A stretch of DNA of 64,000 nucleotides, taken from NCBI RefSeq assembly GCF_051233475.1, contig NZ_JBKFGH010000011.1, forward strand, positions 1-64,000, in the 5' to 3' direction. Below are positions 51,091-60,658 of the stretch, piece by piece. Position numbers and translations under genes: made by a program. Origin of the DNA: Bacillus_BU sp051233475. Its GTDB lineage: Bacteria; Bacillota; Bacilli; Bacillales; Cytobacillaceae. How positions within the stretch are numbered: the first letter of the stretch is position 1; each line of letters opens with the position of its first letter. The notes below the pieces were generated by a model. The model did no database searches, had not been told where the DNA came from, and was given only the letters and a program-made list of their open reading frames with translations.

Positions 51091-53586
51091 GTGGAATGGT
51101 TTAAAAAAATTATTCGAGTTTTTAAAGAAGACTCAGTCGAGGCTGAGGATTTAATAGAACATAAACATCCGGGATTAAACAGTGGAACAAAGAATCACGA
51201 CAGTTCGAGGGATATGAACGCAAAAATTGCTTATCAATATCCGAGAGAGTCATTAACACGATTTGGAAATCAACCTATAGTAAATCAAAGGGTTGATCGC
51301 CCAAAAAGGAAGTATGCACTTCAACCTGAACCTACTGAATTAACGGAGAGAGAAAACGAAAAAGATACTGCCCGTAAGCAATCTCCGAGGCTTAGGCATA
51401 CTAGACAAGAAGAAATCATTCCAGATATTCAAACTATCGCCTTACCAGAAAAAGAAAAACCAAAAAAGGAAAAAATACGTCATGGCCCGTTTCGTCCGAC
51501 TGAAATTCCTTCGCCGATATACGGATATGATAGGCCGCGACAAACAAAGGTTATTGAACACGAATTAACCGGATTTATCCCGGAACTAGAGTCAAATATA
51601 ATGGATGAGGCAGCCGTTACTCTCGAAAAAGAGGATATTCTGGAAACGAAACAGTTAAATCCCAATGAACCTGATTTGGCAGAGGATACAAACGAATTAA
51701 ATGAAAGTAATCACCCACTTTCACAAGCATTAGAAGAAATTCTCTTAGAGGAAGCTAATTCCCTAACTAAGGAAGATCGACAAAATGCCGAGATTGTCAA
51801 TGTCCGTTACGAACCGATTCAGATGGAAGGATATTCAACTGAACCGATTCAAATGGAAGGACATTCAACCGAACCGATAGATGTTCAGAATACAACTTCA
51901 ATCGAACAAACAGACGAAAAAGAGTCTCAAGAATTTATCGAAAAGGAAAATGTTCTAGAAAAACAGAGTGAGCGGCAGCCGAGCAGATCGCATATTCCTT
52001 TCAATGTTTTAATGCTTAAACAAGATCGTGAAAAATTGAATCAGGTTTTCAATCGCTCCATTGAATCTAAAAAACCAGAAGAAAAAGAATCAGCGAAGCC
52101 CGTTCATACAATAGAATTGGATCCACCTCACCGAGAAATTATGCAGGATGAAGAAGCGGTGAACTATTTATTTCCTTCGGACCAGCTTTTGATGCCACCC
52201 GTCATTCAAGAAGAGAATGGAGAATGGCTAGAAGCACAGGAAGAATTGTTAAATCAAACTCTTGCAAATTTCAATGTAGGTGCCAAGGTAGTCAATGTGA
52301 CACAAGGTCCTGCGGTAACAAGATTTGAGGTTCAGCCAGATCCCGGTGTAAAGGTAAATAAAATTACCAATTTACAGGATGATATCAAACTAAGTTTGGC
52401 AGCTAAGGATATCCGAATTGAAGCACCGATTCCTGGGAAGCACACGATTGGGATTGAAGTGCCAAACCATTCAAGCCGCCCAGTGCTAATTAGTGAAATA
52501 TTAACAAGTCCTGAGTTTAGAAACAGTCGATCTCCGTTAACCGCGGCACTTGGACTTGATATTTCAGGAAAACCAGTGGTTACCGATCTTCGGAAAATGC
52601 CGCATGGTTTGATTGCTGGTGCAACAGGATCAGGGAAAAGTGTTTGTATCAATTCAATCTTAACCAGTCTTTTATACAAAGCCAATCCTAATGAGGTGAA
52701 GCTCGTATTAATTGATCCTAAAATGGTCGAATTGGCCCCGTATAATCATATTCCGCATCTTGTTAGCCCTGTGATCACCGATGTGAAGGCGGCAACGGCT
52801 GCTTTGAAATGGGCGGTTGAGGAGATGGAACGACGGTATGAGTTATTTGCACATACTGGGGTTAGGGAAATATCTCGCTTTAATGATCTAGCAGAAAGTG
52901 CAAAGCGCTATTCTGAAAAGCTTCCGTACATTCTTATTATCATTGATGAATTGGCTGACTTAATGATGGTCTCACCTGCAGATGTAGAAGAGGCTGTTTG
53001 TCGGATAGCCCAGAAAGCACGGGCTTGTGGGATCCATTTAATTATTGCGACGCAAAGACCGTCTGTTGATGTTATTACTGGGTTAATTAAGGCAAATGTC
53101 CCAACTCGTATCGCGTTTTCCGTGTCATCTCAGATCGATTCAAGAACGATTATTGATATAAGCGGTGCAGAAAAATTACTTGGACGTGGGGATATGCTTT
53201 TCCTTGAGAATGGAACCTCTAAGCCTGTAAGACTCCAAGGAACGTTTATTTCTGATACCGAAATTGACAAAGTGGTGGAACACGTTCGAGGCCAAGGGGA
53301 ACCGGAATATTTATTTGAACAGTCCGAACTCATCAAAAAAGCTCAAGTAAATGAGGAAGAAGACGAACTATTTAGCGAAGCATGTGAGTTCATCGTGGAT
53401 CAAGGTACCGCATCAACCTCGAGCCTGCAACGCCGTTTTAAAATTGGCTATAATCGTGCTGCACGATTAATTGATTTGATGGAACAAAACGGATTTATCT
53501 CTGAAGCAAGAGGCAGCAAGCCACGTGATGTGCTGATTACTGAAAATGAACTTGACTCATTGAATAGTAGTAGTAAAATAAACTAA
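51091..53586 (+). CDS. sftA: Septum-associated DNA translocase SftA
   Basis: FtsK/SpoIIIE-type ATPase of 831 residues without N-terminal membrane segments, which marks SftA (YtpS) rather than SpoIIIE. It clears chromosome DNA from the closing septum. Walker A is GATGSGKSVCIN, Walker B YILIIIDELADLMM, and a winged-helix gamma domain ends the protein (TSSLQRRFKIGYNRAARLID). The first 370 residues are charged and low-complexity, with a short direct repeat (EPIQMEGYST, EPIQMEGHST). GTG start; B. subtilis SftA is longer (about 950), mainly in this linker. Confidence 0.93.
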   Translation: MEWFKKIIRVFKEDSVEAEDLIEHKHPGLNSGTKNHDSSRDMNAKIAYQYPRESLTRFGNQPIVNQRVDRPKRKYALQPEPTELTERENEKDTARKQSPRLRHTRQEEIIPDIQTIALPEKEKPKKEKIRHGPFRPTEIPSPIYGYDRPRQTKVIEHELTGFIPELESNIMDEAAVTLEKEDILETKQLNPNEPDLAEDTNELNESNHPLSQALEEILLEEANSLTKEDRQNAEIVNVRYEPIQMEGYSTEPIQMEGHSTEPIDVQNTTSIEQTDEKESQEFIEKENVLEKQSERQPSRSHIPFNVLMLKQDREKLNQVFNRSIESKKPEEKESAKPVHTIELDPPHREIMQDEEAVNYLFPSDQLLMPPVIQEENGEWLEAQEELLNQTLANFNVGAKVVNVTQGPAVTRFEVQPDPGVKVNKITNLQDDIKLSLAAKDIRIEAPIPGKHTIGIEVPNHSSRPVLISEILTSPEFRNSRSPLTAALGLDISGKPVVTDLRKMPHGLIAGATGSGKSVCINSILTSLLYKANPNEVKLVLIDPKMVELAPYNHIPHLVSPVITDVKAATAALKWAVEEMERRYELFAHTGVREISRFNDLAESAKRYSEKLPYILIIIDELADLMMVSPADVEEAVCRIAQKARACGIHLIIATQRPSVDVITGLIKANVPTRIAFSVSSQIDSRTIIDISGAEKLLGRGDMLFLENGTSKPVRLQGTFISDTEIDKVVEHVRGQGEPEYLFEQSELIKKAQVNEEEDELFSEACEFIVDQGTASTSSLQRRFKIGYNRAARLIDLMEQNGFISEARGSKPRDVLITENELDSLNSSSKIN

Positions 53587-53747
53587 TGCAAGGTTTTCTA
53601 AACAGTTATAGTAGACAGTGAAATTTTTGTTTCTGGATTATGGTATAATGTTTTAATATGATAACGCTGTGACGTAATAAAAATGAGCAAAATGGAAACA
53701 TTCTCATATAATGTGTTACAGATAGACGTTTGTTGGAGGTTCTTTAG

Positions 53748-55052
53748 ATGACTATTTACCATTTCGTAGGTATTAAGGGGTCCGGAATGAGTGCTCTTGC
53801 ACAAGTTCTTCACGATATGAAATTTGAGGTTCAAGGCTCCGATGTCGAAAAGCGCTTTTTTACTCAACAGGCCCTAGAGCACGCTGGAATAAAGATCCTT
53901 CCGTTTCAAAAGGAGAATATTCAGCCGGGAATGACGGTCATTGCTGGGAATGCATTTCCTGATACACATGAGGAAATCGAAGAAGCAAGAAGTAAGGGTC
54001 TCCCAATTGTTCGCTATCACCGTTTTTTAGGTGATTTTATGCAGAGATTTACGAGCATTGCGATAACAGGTGCACATGGGAAAACATCGACAACAGGTCT
54101 GTTGGCTCATGTTATTCAAGGTGCGAAGCCAACATCGTATTTGATAGGGGACGGGACCGGAAAAGGCGATGCCGATGCAGAATACTTTGTGTTTGAGGCA
54201 TGCGAATATAGACGTCATTTCTTATCGTATTTTCCTGATTATGCAATCATGACAAATATCGATTTTGATCATCCTGATTATTTCGCCAATATTGATGATG
54301 TTTTTTCTGCGTTTCAAGAGATGGCTTGGCAAGTAAAGAAGGGAATTATTGCTTGCGGGGATGATCGGAATTTACAAAAGATTCAAGCGAAGGTTCCTGT
54401 GCTATTTTATGGATTTGGTGATGACAATGATTACCAAGCGAGAAATATTACGAAATCACCTGAAGGAACTACCTTTGAGGTTTTTGTCCGCAATACTTTC
54501 TTTGATACATTTACTATTCCTACTTTTGGGGATCATAATGTGTTAAACTCGCTTGCTGTCATTGCTATGTGCCATTATGAGGGAATGGATATAAACATTA
54601 TAAAAGAACAATTATTGACCTTTACTGGGGTTAAACGAAGATTTTCTGAAAAAAGCATTGGTTCGCAAATGATTATTGATGATTACGCCCACCATCCAAC
54701 GGAAATTAAGGCAACACTTGATGCCGCAAACCAGAAATACCCTGATCGGGATATTGTTGCTGTTTTTCAGCCACATACTTTCTCAAGAACACAAACCTTC
54801 TTGGATGAATTTGCTCAAAGCTTAAATCTAGCCGATAAGGTTTACTTGTGTGATATATTTGGTTCCGCACGTGAAAATCATGGGAAACTAACGATTGAGG
54901 ATTTGCAAGCAAAAATCCCCGGTGCTGAGCTGTTAAACGAGAAGGAAACCAATCTGTTGAGAAAGCATGAAAATAGTGTCATTATTTTCATGGGTGCGGG
55001 AGATATTCAAAAGTTTCAAGAGGCATACGAAAAAGAATTAGCTTCATTGTAA
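53748..55052 (+). CDS. murC: UDP-N-acetylmuramate-L-alanine ligase
   Basis: ATP-dependent ligase adding the first amino acid of the wall stem peptide. GIKGSGMSALAQVL begins the UDP-binding domain, ITGAHGKTSTTGLLAHV is the ATP loop, and IDDYAHHPTEI and FQPHTFSRT are C-domain blocks. 434 residues, as in B. subtilis (432). GGAGG precedes the ATG. A TATAAT at 53644 may be its -10. A strong terminator follows. Confidence 0.96.
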   Translation: MTIYHFVGIKGSGMSALAQVLHDMKFEVQGSDVEKRFFTQQALEHAGIKILPFQKENIQPGMTVIAGNAFPDTHEEIEEARSKGLPIVRYHRFLGDFMQRFTSIAITGAHGKTSTTGLLAHVIQGAKPTSYLIGDGTGKGDADAEYFVFEACEYRRHFLSYFPDYAIMTNIDFDHPDYFANIDDVFSAFQEMAWQVKKGIIACGDDRNLQKIQAKVPVLFYGFGDDNDYQARNITKSPEGTTFEVFVRNTFFDTFTIPTFGDHNVLNSLAVIAMCHYEGMDINIIKEQLLTFTGVKRRFSEKSIGSQMIIDDYAHHPTEIKATLDAANQKYPDRDIVAVFQPHTFSRTQTFLDEFAQSLNLADKVYLCDIFGSARENHGKLTIEDLQAKIPGAELLNEKETNLLRKHENSVIIFMGAGDIQKFQEAYEKELASL

Positions 55053-55057
55053 AAATT

Positions 55058-55094
55058 AAAATGATGCCGTTTTATTCAAAACGGCATCATTTTT
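55058..55094. terminator. Terminator after murC
   Basis: AAAATGATGCCGTTTT, loop ATTC, AAAACGGCATCATTTT: a perfect 16-bp stem. Confidence 0.9.
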
Positions 55095-55156
55095 CATGTT
55101 TTAGGAAATTATAGAATTCAAAGCTGTGGATAACTATTGCACAGTTAGACTCGTCC

Positions 55157-55298
55157 AGCTCCAGCGCCCAGCTCCTAGTGGACTTCGCCCACCTCCCTAC
55201 GTTAAGTCAACATCGAATCGCTATCGCGCTTCGTGTTTCCTTTATCTCAGTCGATGTGCTCCAGTCCTGTCGTGAGCTACCCGGGCGCTTGCGCTTTT
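55157..55298. repeat. Repeat family B, full copy
   Basis: An intergenic element with imperfect inverted ends AGCTCCAGCGCCC and GGGCGCTTGCGCT (10 of 13 paired). The right half shares GTCGATGTG-CTACCCGGGCGCTTGCG with the fragment at 12756-12807. Several short hairpins lie inside (for example CGAATCGCTATCGCGCTTCG). No gene. I recall similar GC-rich elements in other Bacillus genomes. Confidence 0.65.
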
Positions 55299-55313
55299 GT
55301 TCCTTTTAAGTGG

Positions 55314-56429
55314 TTACTTTAGATTCTCAGGGTTTAACGCTTCAAGTTCAGGTAAAACAAAGCATCCATCTTTACGAATTAATACATCATCAAAATATAT
55401 TTCTCCGCCTCCATAATCAGGACGTTGGATGTTGACCATATCCCAATGAATATCTGAGTGGTTCCCGTTATAGGCTTCGTCATAGCATTGTCCAGGAGTG
55501 AAATGGAAGCTTCCGTCTATTTTTTCATCAAATAATATATCTTGCATTGGATGTAAAATATATGGGTTAATGCCGATAGCAAATTCACCAACATATCTAG
55601 CACCCTCGTCAGTGTCAAATATTCGATTAATTCGCTCCGTATCATTCGCTTCTGCATGAATGATTTTTCCGTTTTCAAAGGTTAGTTTAACATTTTCAAA
55701 TGTAAATCCCTGATAAGGAGACGGGGTGTTATAAGTAATCACTCCATTCACAGAATCGCGAACAGGCGCAGTGTAAACCTCTCCATCTGGAATGTTCATT
55801 TGTCCAGAACACTTAATGGCAGGAATGTCTTTAATAGAAAAAGATAAATCTGTTCCAGGACCAGTTAACCGGACCTTATCCGTTTTATTCATTAAGGCAA
55901 CCAGGTTATCCATGGCCTTGTCCATTTTTCCATAATCAAGATTACATACATCAAAATAGAAATCTTCAAAAGCCTCGGTGCTCATTTTAGCCAGCTGTGC
56001 CATTGACGAATTTGGGTAGCGCAACACAACCCATTTTGTTTTTGGCACCCGGATATCTCTATGTACTTTTTTACCGATTGTTTTACCATGAATCTTCATC
56101 TTTTCGTCAGGCACATCTGCATGTTCATTAATATTGTCTCCTGAGCGTAAGCCGATATAGGCATCCATTTGACTCATGACATTGGCTTCATAATCAGCCA
56201 TTAAGTTGAAATGCTCTTCCTGTGCCCCTAATAAAAGAGAGCGATCAACCTGTTGATCCTTTAATAACACAAATGGGTACCCACCAGCATTATAAGCAGC
56301 CTTAACAAGTTCAACAACTAGTTCACGCTGTAGGCCAAAGTTTTCTATTAGCACCTTCTCTCCTTTTTGAAGACGAACAGAATAGTTAATTAAATTATTG
56401 GCCAGTTTAGCGACTCTTGGGTCCTTCAT
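55314..56429 (-). CDS. ampS: M29 family aminopeptidase (AmpS-like)
   Basis: 371-residue metallo-aminopeptidase of the thermophilic/PepS type. Family blocks are GEKVLIENFGLQRELV, NTPSPYQGFTFENVKL, EFAIGINPYI and HWDMVNIQRPDYGGGEIYFD, which carry the metal-binding residues. ATG at 56429 has GAGGAGG 7 bases upstream; the frame begins one codon earlier at a TTG. It is opposite in strand to murC and ytxG. Confidence 0.88.
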   Translation of the reverse strand: MKDPRVAKLANNLINYSVRLQKGEKVLIENFGLQRELVVELVKAAYNAGGYPFVLLKDQQVDRSLLLGAQEEHFNLMADYEANVMSQMDAYIGLRSGDNINEHADVPDEKMKIHGKTIGKKVHRDIRVPKTKWVVLRYPNSSMAQLAKMSTEAFEDFYFDVCNLDYGKMDKAMDNLVALMNKTDKVRLTGPGTDLSFSIKDIPAIKCSGQMNIPDGEVYTAPVRDSVNGVITYNTPSPYQGFTFENVKLTFENGKIIHAEANDTERINRIFDTDEGARYVGEFAIGINPYILHPMQDILFDEKIDGSFHFTPGQCYDEAYNGNHSDIHWDMVNIQRPDYGGGEIYFDDVLIRKDGCFVLPELEALNPENLK

Positions 56430-56582
56430 CAATATTCCTCCTCACTTTTTTCACTATGCCTTTTTATTGTAACCTAATTCGATGAATTTGTTGAATTAGA
56501 CCCATTTGCATACAAATATTCATAATTATCGTGTGTCGAATGAAGGAGTTTCTCAAATGTTTATTGAAATTAGTATCGAAGG

Positions 56583-56606
56583 GTTTATTCCCGCCCGTGT
56601 GGGTAA
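56583..56606 (+). promoter_or_regulatory. Candidate sigma-B promoter of ytxGHJ
   Basis: GTTTAT (56583-56588), 12-bp spacer, GGGTAA (56601-56606) differs by one base at each hexamer from the sigma-B consensus GTTTAA/GGGTAT. ytxGHJ is a sigma-B and sigma-H stress operon in B. subtilis. Confidence 0.65.
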
Positions 56607-56638
56607 AACATAGTTGTAGAACAACGGAGGTGCAGAAA

Positions 56639-57106
56639 GTGATTAATATCCTTTATTTTAGTGTGGCCCTAATTGCCATTTCATTTTTAATTTTAGTCAT
56701 TTACTTATCAAAGACATTTAAAACATTACAAGTCACCCTTGATAGTGTTTCAAAAACATTAAATGGCCTTGAAAAACAAATTGATGGAGTAATGAGTGAA
56801 ACAACCGATTTGTTAAAAAAAACGAATGCATTAGCGGATGACATACAAGAAAAAGCAGAAAGTCTTAACAGTGTGGTAACTGCAGTAAAAGATGTAGGGG
56901 GTTCCTTTCAAAAATTTAATCATACACTTCAAAACGTGACGAACACTGTTAATCGGAGCTATGAACAAAATCAAGAAAAAATATCGCAAATTGTGCAGTG
57001 GAGTAATGTTTTCATTGAACTAAAGGAAAAATGGAAAAACAAAAAACAACAAAAACAGGAATTAGAAATTAAGCCAGTTGAAAAAAGACATCGTGAGAGA
57101 GGTTAA
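56639..57106 (+). CDS. ytxG: DUF948 general stress protein YtxG
   Basis: 155 residues: one N-terminal membrane helix (INILYFSVALIAISFLILVI) and a long coiled coil, DUF948 type. GTG at 56639 has GGAGGTG 6 bases upstream; the frame starts at 56531 but that part covers the sigma-B promoter. First gene of the ytxG-ytxH-ytxJ set. Function unknown. Confidence 0.88.
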   Translation: MINILYFSVALIAISFLILVIYLSKTFKTLQVTLDSVSKTLNGLEKQIDGVMSETTDLLKKTNALADDIQEKAESLNSVVTAVKDVGGSFQKFNHTLQNVTNTVNRSYEQNQEKISQIVQWSNVFIELKEKWKNKKQQKQELEIKPVEKRHRERG

Positions 57107-57130
57107 TAAATATTGTTAAGGGAGGAACAA

Positions 57131-57562
57131 ATGATGGGTACTCATTTGAATGAAAATAATGAAAAAACAGGAACAAAAGAGTTTTTGCTCGGTGCCATTG
57201 TTGGTGGTGTAATTGGTGCTGTTACTGCTTTATGGCTTTCTCCAAAATCGGGTACCGCCCTTCGTGAATCAGTAAATGATCAAACGGCAGTTCTAAAGGA
57301 GAAAGCTGGTTCATTGCAAGTAAAGGTTTCTGACCTCGCCCAAAAAACAAAGGAAAAAACCAGTTCATTAACTCAATCTATTACTCAACAATCTTCCGAA
57401 GCTATTTCAAAAATTAGAGGAAAGAATACTGAAGAAGCAGGGGACAATACCGAAGCAATTCCGGCAGAGACCCCTTTAACAAACAATTTGAATTCAATCG
57501 AACAAATGTTAGCTGAAACGAAAAAAGCATTTGATGAGACAGAGAAAAAACTCAATCGTTAA
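57131..57562 (+). CDS. ytxH: YtxH-domain general stress protein
   Basis: 143 residues. The YtxH domain is visible as FLLGAIVGGVIGAVTALWLSPKSG (membrane segment ending in a SPxSG turn), followed by an amphipathic helical tail. GGGAGG lies before two ATGs (57131, 57134). Part of the stress operon, 24 bp after ytxG. Function unknown. Confidence 0.88.
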   Translation: MMGTHLNENNEKTGTKEFLLGAIVGGVIGAVTALWLSPKSGTALRESVNDQTAVLKEKAGSLQVKVSDLAQKTKEKTSSLTQSITQQSSEAISKIRGKNTEEAGDNTEAIPAETPLTNNLNSIEQMLAETKKAFDETEKKLNR

Positions 57563-57690
57563 ATTTGCAGATTCGTTACGAAAAGTGATAAGATTACAGA
57601 AATTAAGCGAGAAAACCTTTCAAAAATCAAGGTTGATCGCTTTTTTCAATAGAAATTCAATTAATTTGGTTATTCCAAGGAGGTATTGAA

Positions 57691-58020
57691 TTGCATAAGA
57701 TAGATTCAGAAGAACAATTTAATCAATTAATTCAGTCCGGGGAAGCATTTTCGTTTTTAAAACATAGCGTTACATGTCCGATTAGCCAAGCGGCCTATGA
57801 GGAGTATATTAAATTCGCAGAGGATTTTCCGGATCATAATTGCTATTATTTAACCGTACAGGATTCACGTCCATTATCCAATTATATCGCCGAGCAATTT
57901 CAAGTGAAGCATGAATCTCCTCAAGCCTTCTTATTTAAAAGCAATAAGGTTTTATGGCACGCATCACATTGGAAAATAACTTATGATTCACTAAAAAAGT
58001 CCCGGGAAGAAAATTTGTAA
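57691..58020 (+). CDS. ytxJ: Bacilliredoxin-family protein YtxJ (BrxC)
   Basis: 109-residue thioredoxin-fold protein with a single active cysteine (HSVTCPISQAAYEEY). YtxJ/BrxC is reported to act as a monothiol bacilliredoxin removing bacillithiol from proteins. TTG start with GGAGG upstream. Third gene of the ytxGHJ set; a 128-bp gap separates it from ytxH. A terminator follows. Confidence 0.87.
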   Translation: MHKIDSEEQFNQLIQSGEAFSFLKHSVTCPISQAAYEEYIKFAEDFPDHNCYYLTVQDSRPLSNYIAEQFQVKHESPQAFLFKSNKVLWHASHWKITYDSLKKSREENL

Positions 58021-58048
58021 AACATCCAGCTTAGGATGTTTTTTTTTA
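58021..58048 (+). terminator. Terminator after ytxJ
   Basis: AACATCC, 6-base loop, GGATGTT, then a run of eight T residues. Confidence 0.8.
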
Positions 58049-58130
58049 GAAATAAATACTAAAATTGCTTTACCGTTCAAAATACTTTAATGCTTAAAAG
58101 CTTAAAAGCGTTTAATCGTTAAAGTTTTTC

Positions 58131-58159
58131 GTGACAATATGAGCATTATCAGATATAAT
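58131..58159 (+). promoter_or_regulatory. Probable promoter of aroA
   Basis: GTGACA (58131-58136), 17-bp spacer, TATAAT (58154-58159). Confidence 0.55.
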
Positions 58160-58246
58160 TATCCCTAATTAAAATATTTAAATATTTTGTGATGACGAAA
58201 TTTACAGAATTAATTCAACTGAAATTACAACCTGGAGGTTAAAAAA

Positions 58247-59323
58247 ATGAGTAATCAAGGACTTGACCAATTGCGAAACCGTGTGGATGAATTAAATTTA
58301 CAGCTGCTTGCCCTTATTAATGAAAGAGCTAGACTGGTACAGGAGATCGGCCGAGTTAAAGAAACACAAGGTGTTAACCGCTATGATCCAGTTCGTGAAC
58401 GGAAAATGCTCGACTTAATTAAAGAAAATAACGATGGACCATTTGAAAACTCTACAATTGAACATATGTTTAAGCAAATTTTTAAAGCAGGGCTTGAACT
58501 GCAGGAAGATGATCATCGCAAGGCTCTATTAGTTTCACGTAAGAAGAAACCAGAAAATACAATCGTGGACGTGAAAGGGGTAAAAATCGGTGATGGCACT
58601 CCTCACTTTGTCTTTGGACCTTGCTCAGTTGAATCTTATGAGCAGGTAGCTGCAGTAGCTGCTGCTGTAAAAGAAAAAGGCTTTAAGCTTTTACGTGGCG
58701 GCGCATACAAACCTAGAACTTCTCCATACGATTTCCAAGGACTTGGTTTGGAAGGATTAAAAATCTTAAAACGTGTTAGTGATGAATTTGGATTAGCGGT
58801 TATTAGTGAAATTGTCAGCCCGGCTGACGTTGAGACGGCACTGGATTATATTGATGTCATTCAAATCGGGGCTCGCAATATGCAAAACTTCGAGCTGTTA
58901 AAGGCTGTTGGGGCAGTGAAAAAACCAGTATTATTAAAACGTGGTCTTGCTGCTACAATTGAAGAATTCATTAATGCAGCTGAGTACATTATGTCACAAG
59001 GTAATGATCAAATCATCCTATGTGAACGTGGAATCCGTACTTACGAAAAAGCTACAAGAAATACTTTAGACATTTCAGCAGTTCCAATCTTAAAACAAGA
59101 AACTCATTTACCGGTTATGGTGGATGTAACACATTCAACCGGCAGAAAAGATCTACTATTACCATGTGCAAAAGCAGCATTAGCAATTGGTGCAGACGGT
59201 GTTATGGCCGAAGTTCATCCAGACCCAGCTGTTGCTCTATCCGATTCGGCTCAGCAAATGGATTTAAAACAATTTGATGCTTTCCTTGAGGGGTTAAAGG
59301 ATACACCATTTGTTCGTTTGTAA
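58247..59323 (+). CDS. aroA: Bifunctional chorismate mutase / DAHP synthase AroA
   Basis: First enzyme of aromatic amino acid synthesis. An N-terminal AroQ chorismate mutase domain (residues 1-90: LDQLRNRVDELNLQLLALIN, RARLVQEIG) acts as feedback sensor. The type I-beta DAHP synthase part has FGPCSVESYEQV, LLRGGAYKPRTSPYDFQGLG, and VDVTHSTGRKDLLLP. 358 residues, the B. subtilis size. GGAGG precedes the ATG. Confidence 0.95.
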   Translation: MSNQGLDQLRNRVDELNLQLLALINERARLVQEIGRVKETQGVNRYDPVRERKMLDLIKENNDGPFENSTIEHMFKQIFKAGLELQEDDHRKALLVSRKKKPENTIVDVKGVKIGDGTPHFVFGPCSVESYEQVAAVAAAVKEKGFKLLRGGAYKPRTSPYDFQGLGLEGLKILKRVSDEFGLAVISEIVSPADVETALDYIDVIQIGARNMQNFELLKAVGAVKKPVLLKRGLAATIEEFINAAEYIMSQGNDQIILCERGIRTYEKATRNTLDISAVPILKQETHLPVMVDVTHSTGRKDLLLPCAKAALAIGADGVMAEVHPDPAVALSDSAQQMDLKQFDAFLEGLKDTPFVRL

Positions 59324-59345
59324 GTTTCGTTATCATAAAAGTAGG

Positions 59346-59376
59346 AACCTTCTGCTATCCGCAGGAGGTTTTTTTC
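59346..59376 (+). terminator. Terminator after aroA
   Basis: AACCTTCTGC, loop TATCC, GCAGGAGGTT (one G-U), then T residues. Confidence 0.85.
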
Positions 59377-59601
59377 TGGTATATTTTTTCAATTCCGAAC
59401 GTTTTTGTTGAAATTTAGACAAATTCTTTAAAAATACATATCAGGTCATTGCGGCAATTGGTGCTGTATCGTATGATTAAATACATAATTAAACAAGTTT
59501 ACTATCTCACATACTTAAGAAAAAGGTTTAATCAAGGATAACTTGCTGTAAACTAATAAGAATAAAAATGATTTGTGGGCATAATTGAAGGAGTGGGTGT
59601 C

Positions 59602-60603
59602 TTGAATATTACCATTTATGATGTGGCCAGAGAAGCCAATGTTTCTATGGCAACCGTTTCTAGGGTTGTCAATGGAAATCCAAATGTCAAACCAGCAACA
59701 AGAAAGAAAGTATTAGAAGTAATTGAACGATTAGGGTACCGTCCAAATGCTGTAGCTCGAGGGTTGGCCAGCAAAAAAACAACAACTGTCGGCGTTATTA
59801 TTCCCGATATTTCCAGTACGTTTTTTGCGGATTTAACCCGAGGGATTGAGGATATTGCTACGATGTATAAGTACAATATCATTTTAAGTAATTCAGACCA
59901 AAACAAGGATAAAGAACTGCACTTGTTAAATACAATGCTTGGTAAACAAGTAGATGGTATTGTTTTTATGTCTGGCAATATTACACAAGGACATGTTGAG
60001 GAATTTGAAAAATCCCCAGTGCCGATTGTTTTAGCCGGATCAATTGAAGAAACTGAAAAAATTCCGTCCGTTAACATCGATTATGAACAAGCTGCTTACG
60101 ATGTAACGAAGGCATTTATTGACAAAGGTCATAAGCATGTCGCATTTGTGATTGGTCCTCTTCATGAACCAATCAATAGCGTGAAGAAATTAGCAGGGTA
60201 CAAGCGAGCGCTATCTGAGGCAGGGATTGAATTTGTTGACGAGCTTCTTGTTGAAGGAGATGACACTTACGATTCTGGGATCGAGGCCTTTGAGAAATTA
60301 ATGGAAGCGAGCCAGAAGCCAACAGCCATTTTTGTAGGTTCTGATGAAATGGCACTTGGTGTGGTTCACGGCGCAGAGGATAAAGGATTTTCAATCCCAG
60401 AGGATTTTGAAGTCATCAGCTCTGATAATACGCGATTAACCTTAATGGTTCGTCCACAATTAACAACAGTAGTACAGCCGCTTTATGATATTGGTGCTGT
60501 GGCGATGAGACTATTAACGAAGTTAATGAATCATGAAGAAATTAGCAATCAAATTGTTGTTCTTCCGCATCGAATTGAGGAACGGAATTCAACAAGAGCA
60601 TAA
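59602..60603 (+). CDS. ccpA: Catabolite control protein A
   Basis: LacI-family global carbon regulator that binds CRE sites with phosphorylated HPr. HTH: ITIYDVAREANVSMATVSRV, hinge PNAVARGLASKKTTTVG, then the effector domain. TTG at 59602 follows AAGGAGTG by 8 bases and gives 333 residues (B. subtilis 334). It lies downstream of aroA as in B. subtilis. A CRE-like site lies 2.7 kb away at acuA/acsA. Closed by a strong terminator. Confidence 0.96.
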   Translation: MNITIYDVAREANVSMATVSRVVNGNPNVKPATRKKVLEVIERLGYRPNAVARGLASKKTTTVGVIIPDISSTFFADLTRGIEDIATMYKYNIILSNSDQNKDKELHLLNTMLGKQVDGIVFMSGNITQGHVEEFEKSPVPIVLAGSIEETEKIPSVNIDYEQAAYDVTKAFIDKGHKHVAFVIGPLHEPINSVKKLAGYKRALSEAGIEFVDELLVEGDDTYDSGIEAFEKLMEASQKPTAIFVGSDEMALGVVHGAEDKGFSIPEDFEVISSDNTRLTLMVRPQLTTVVQPLYDIGAVAMRLLTKLMNHEEISNQIVVLPHRIEERNSTRA

Positions 60604-60634
60604 AAAAAGCTGACACTCGTGTCAGCTTTTTTAT
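60602..60634. terminator. Terminator between ccpA and acuC
   Basis: AAAAAAGCTGACAC and GTGTCAGCTTTTTT, perfect stem. Shared by convergent genes. Confidence 0.9.
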
Positions 60635-60658
60635 ATATTGGAAAAATGTTTTTACTTA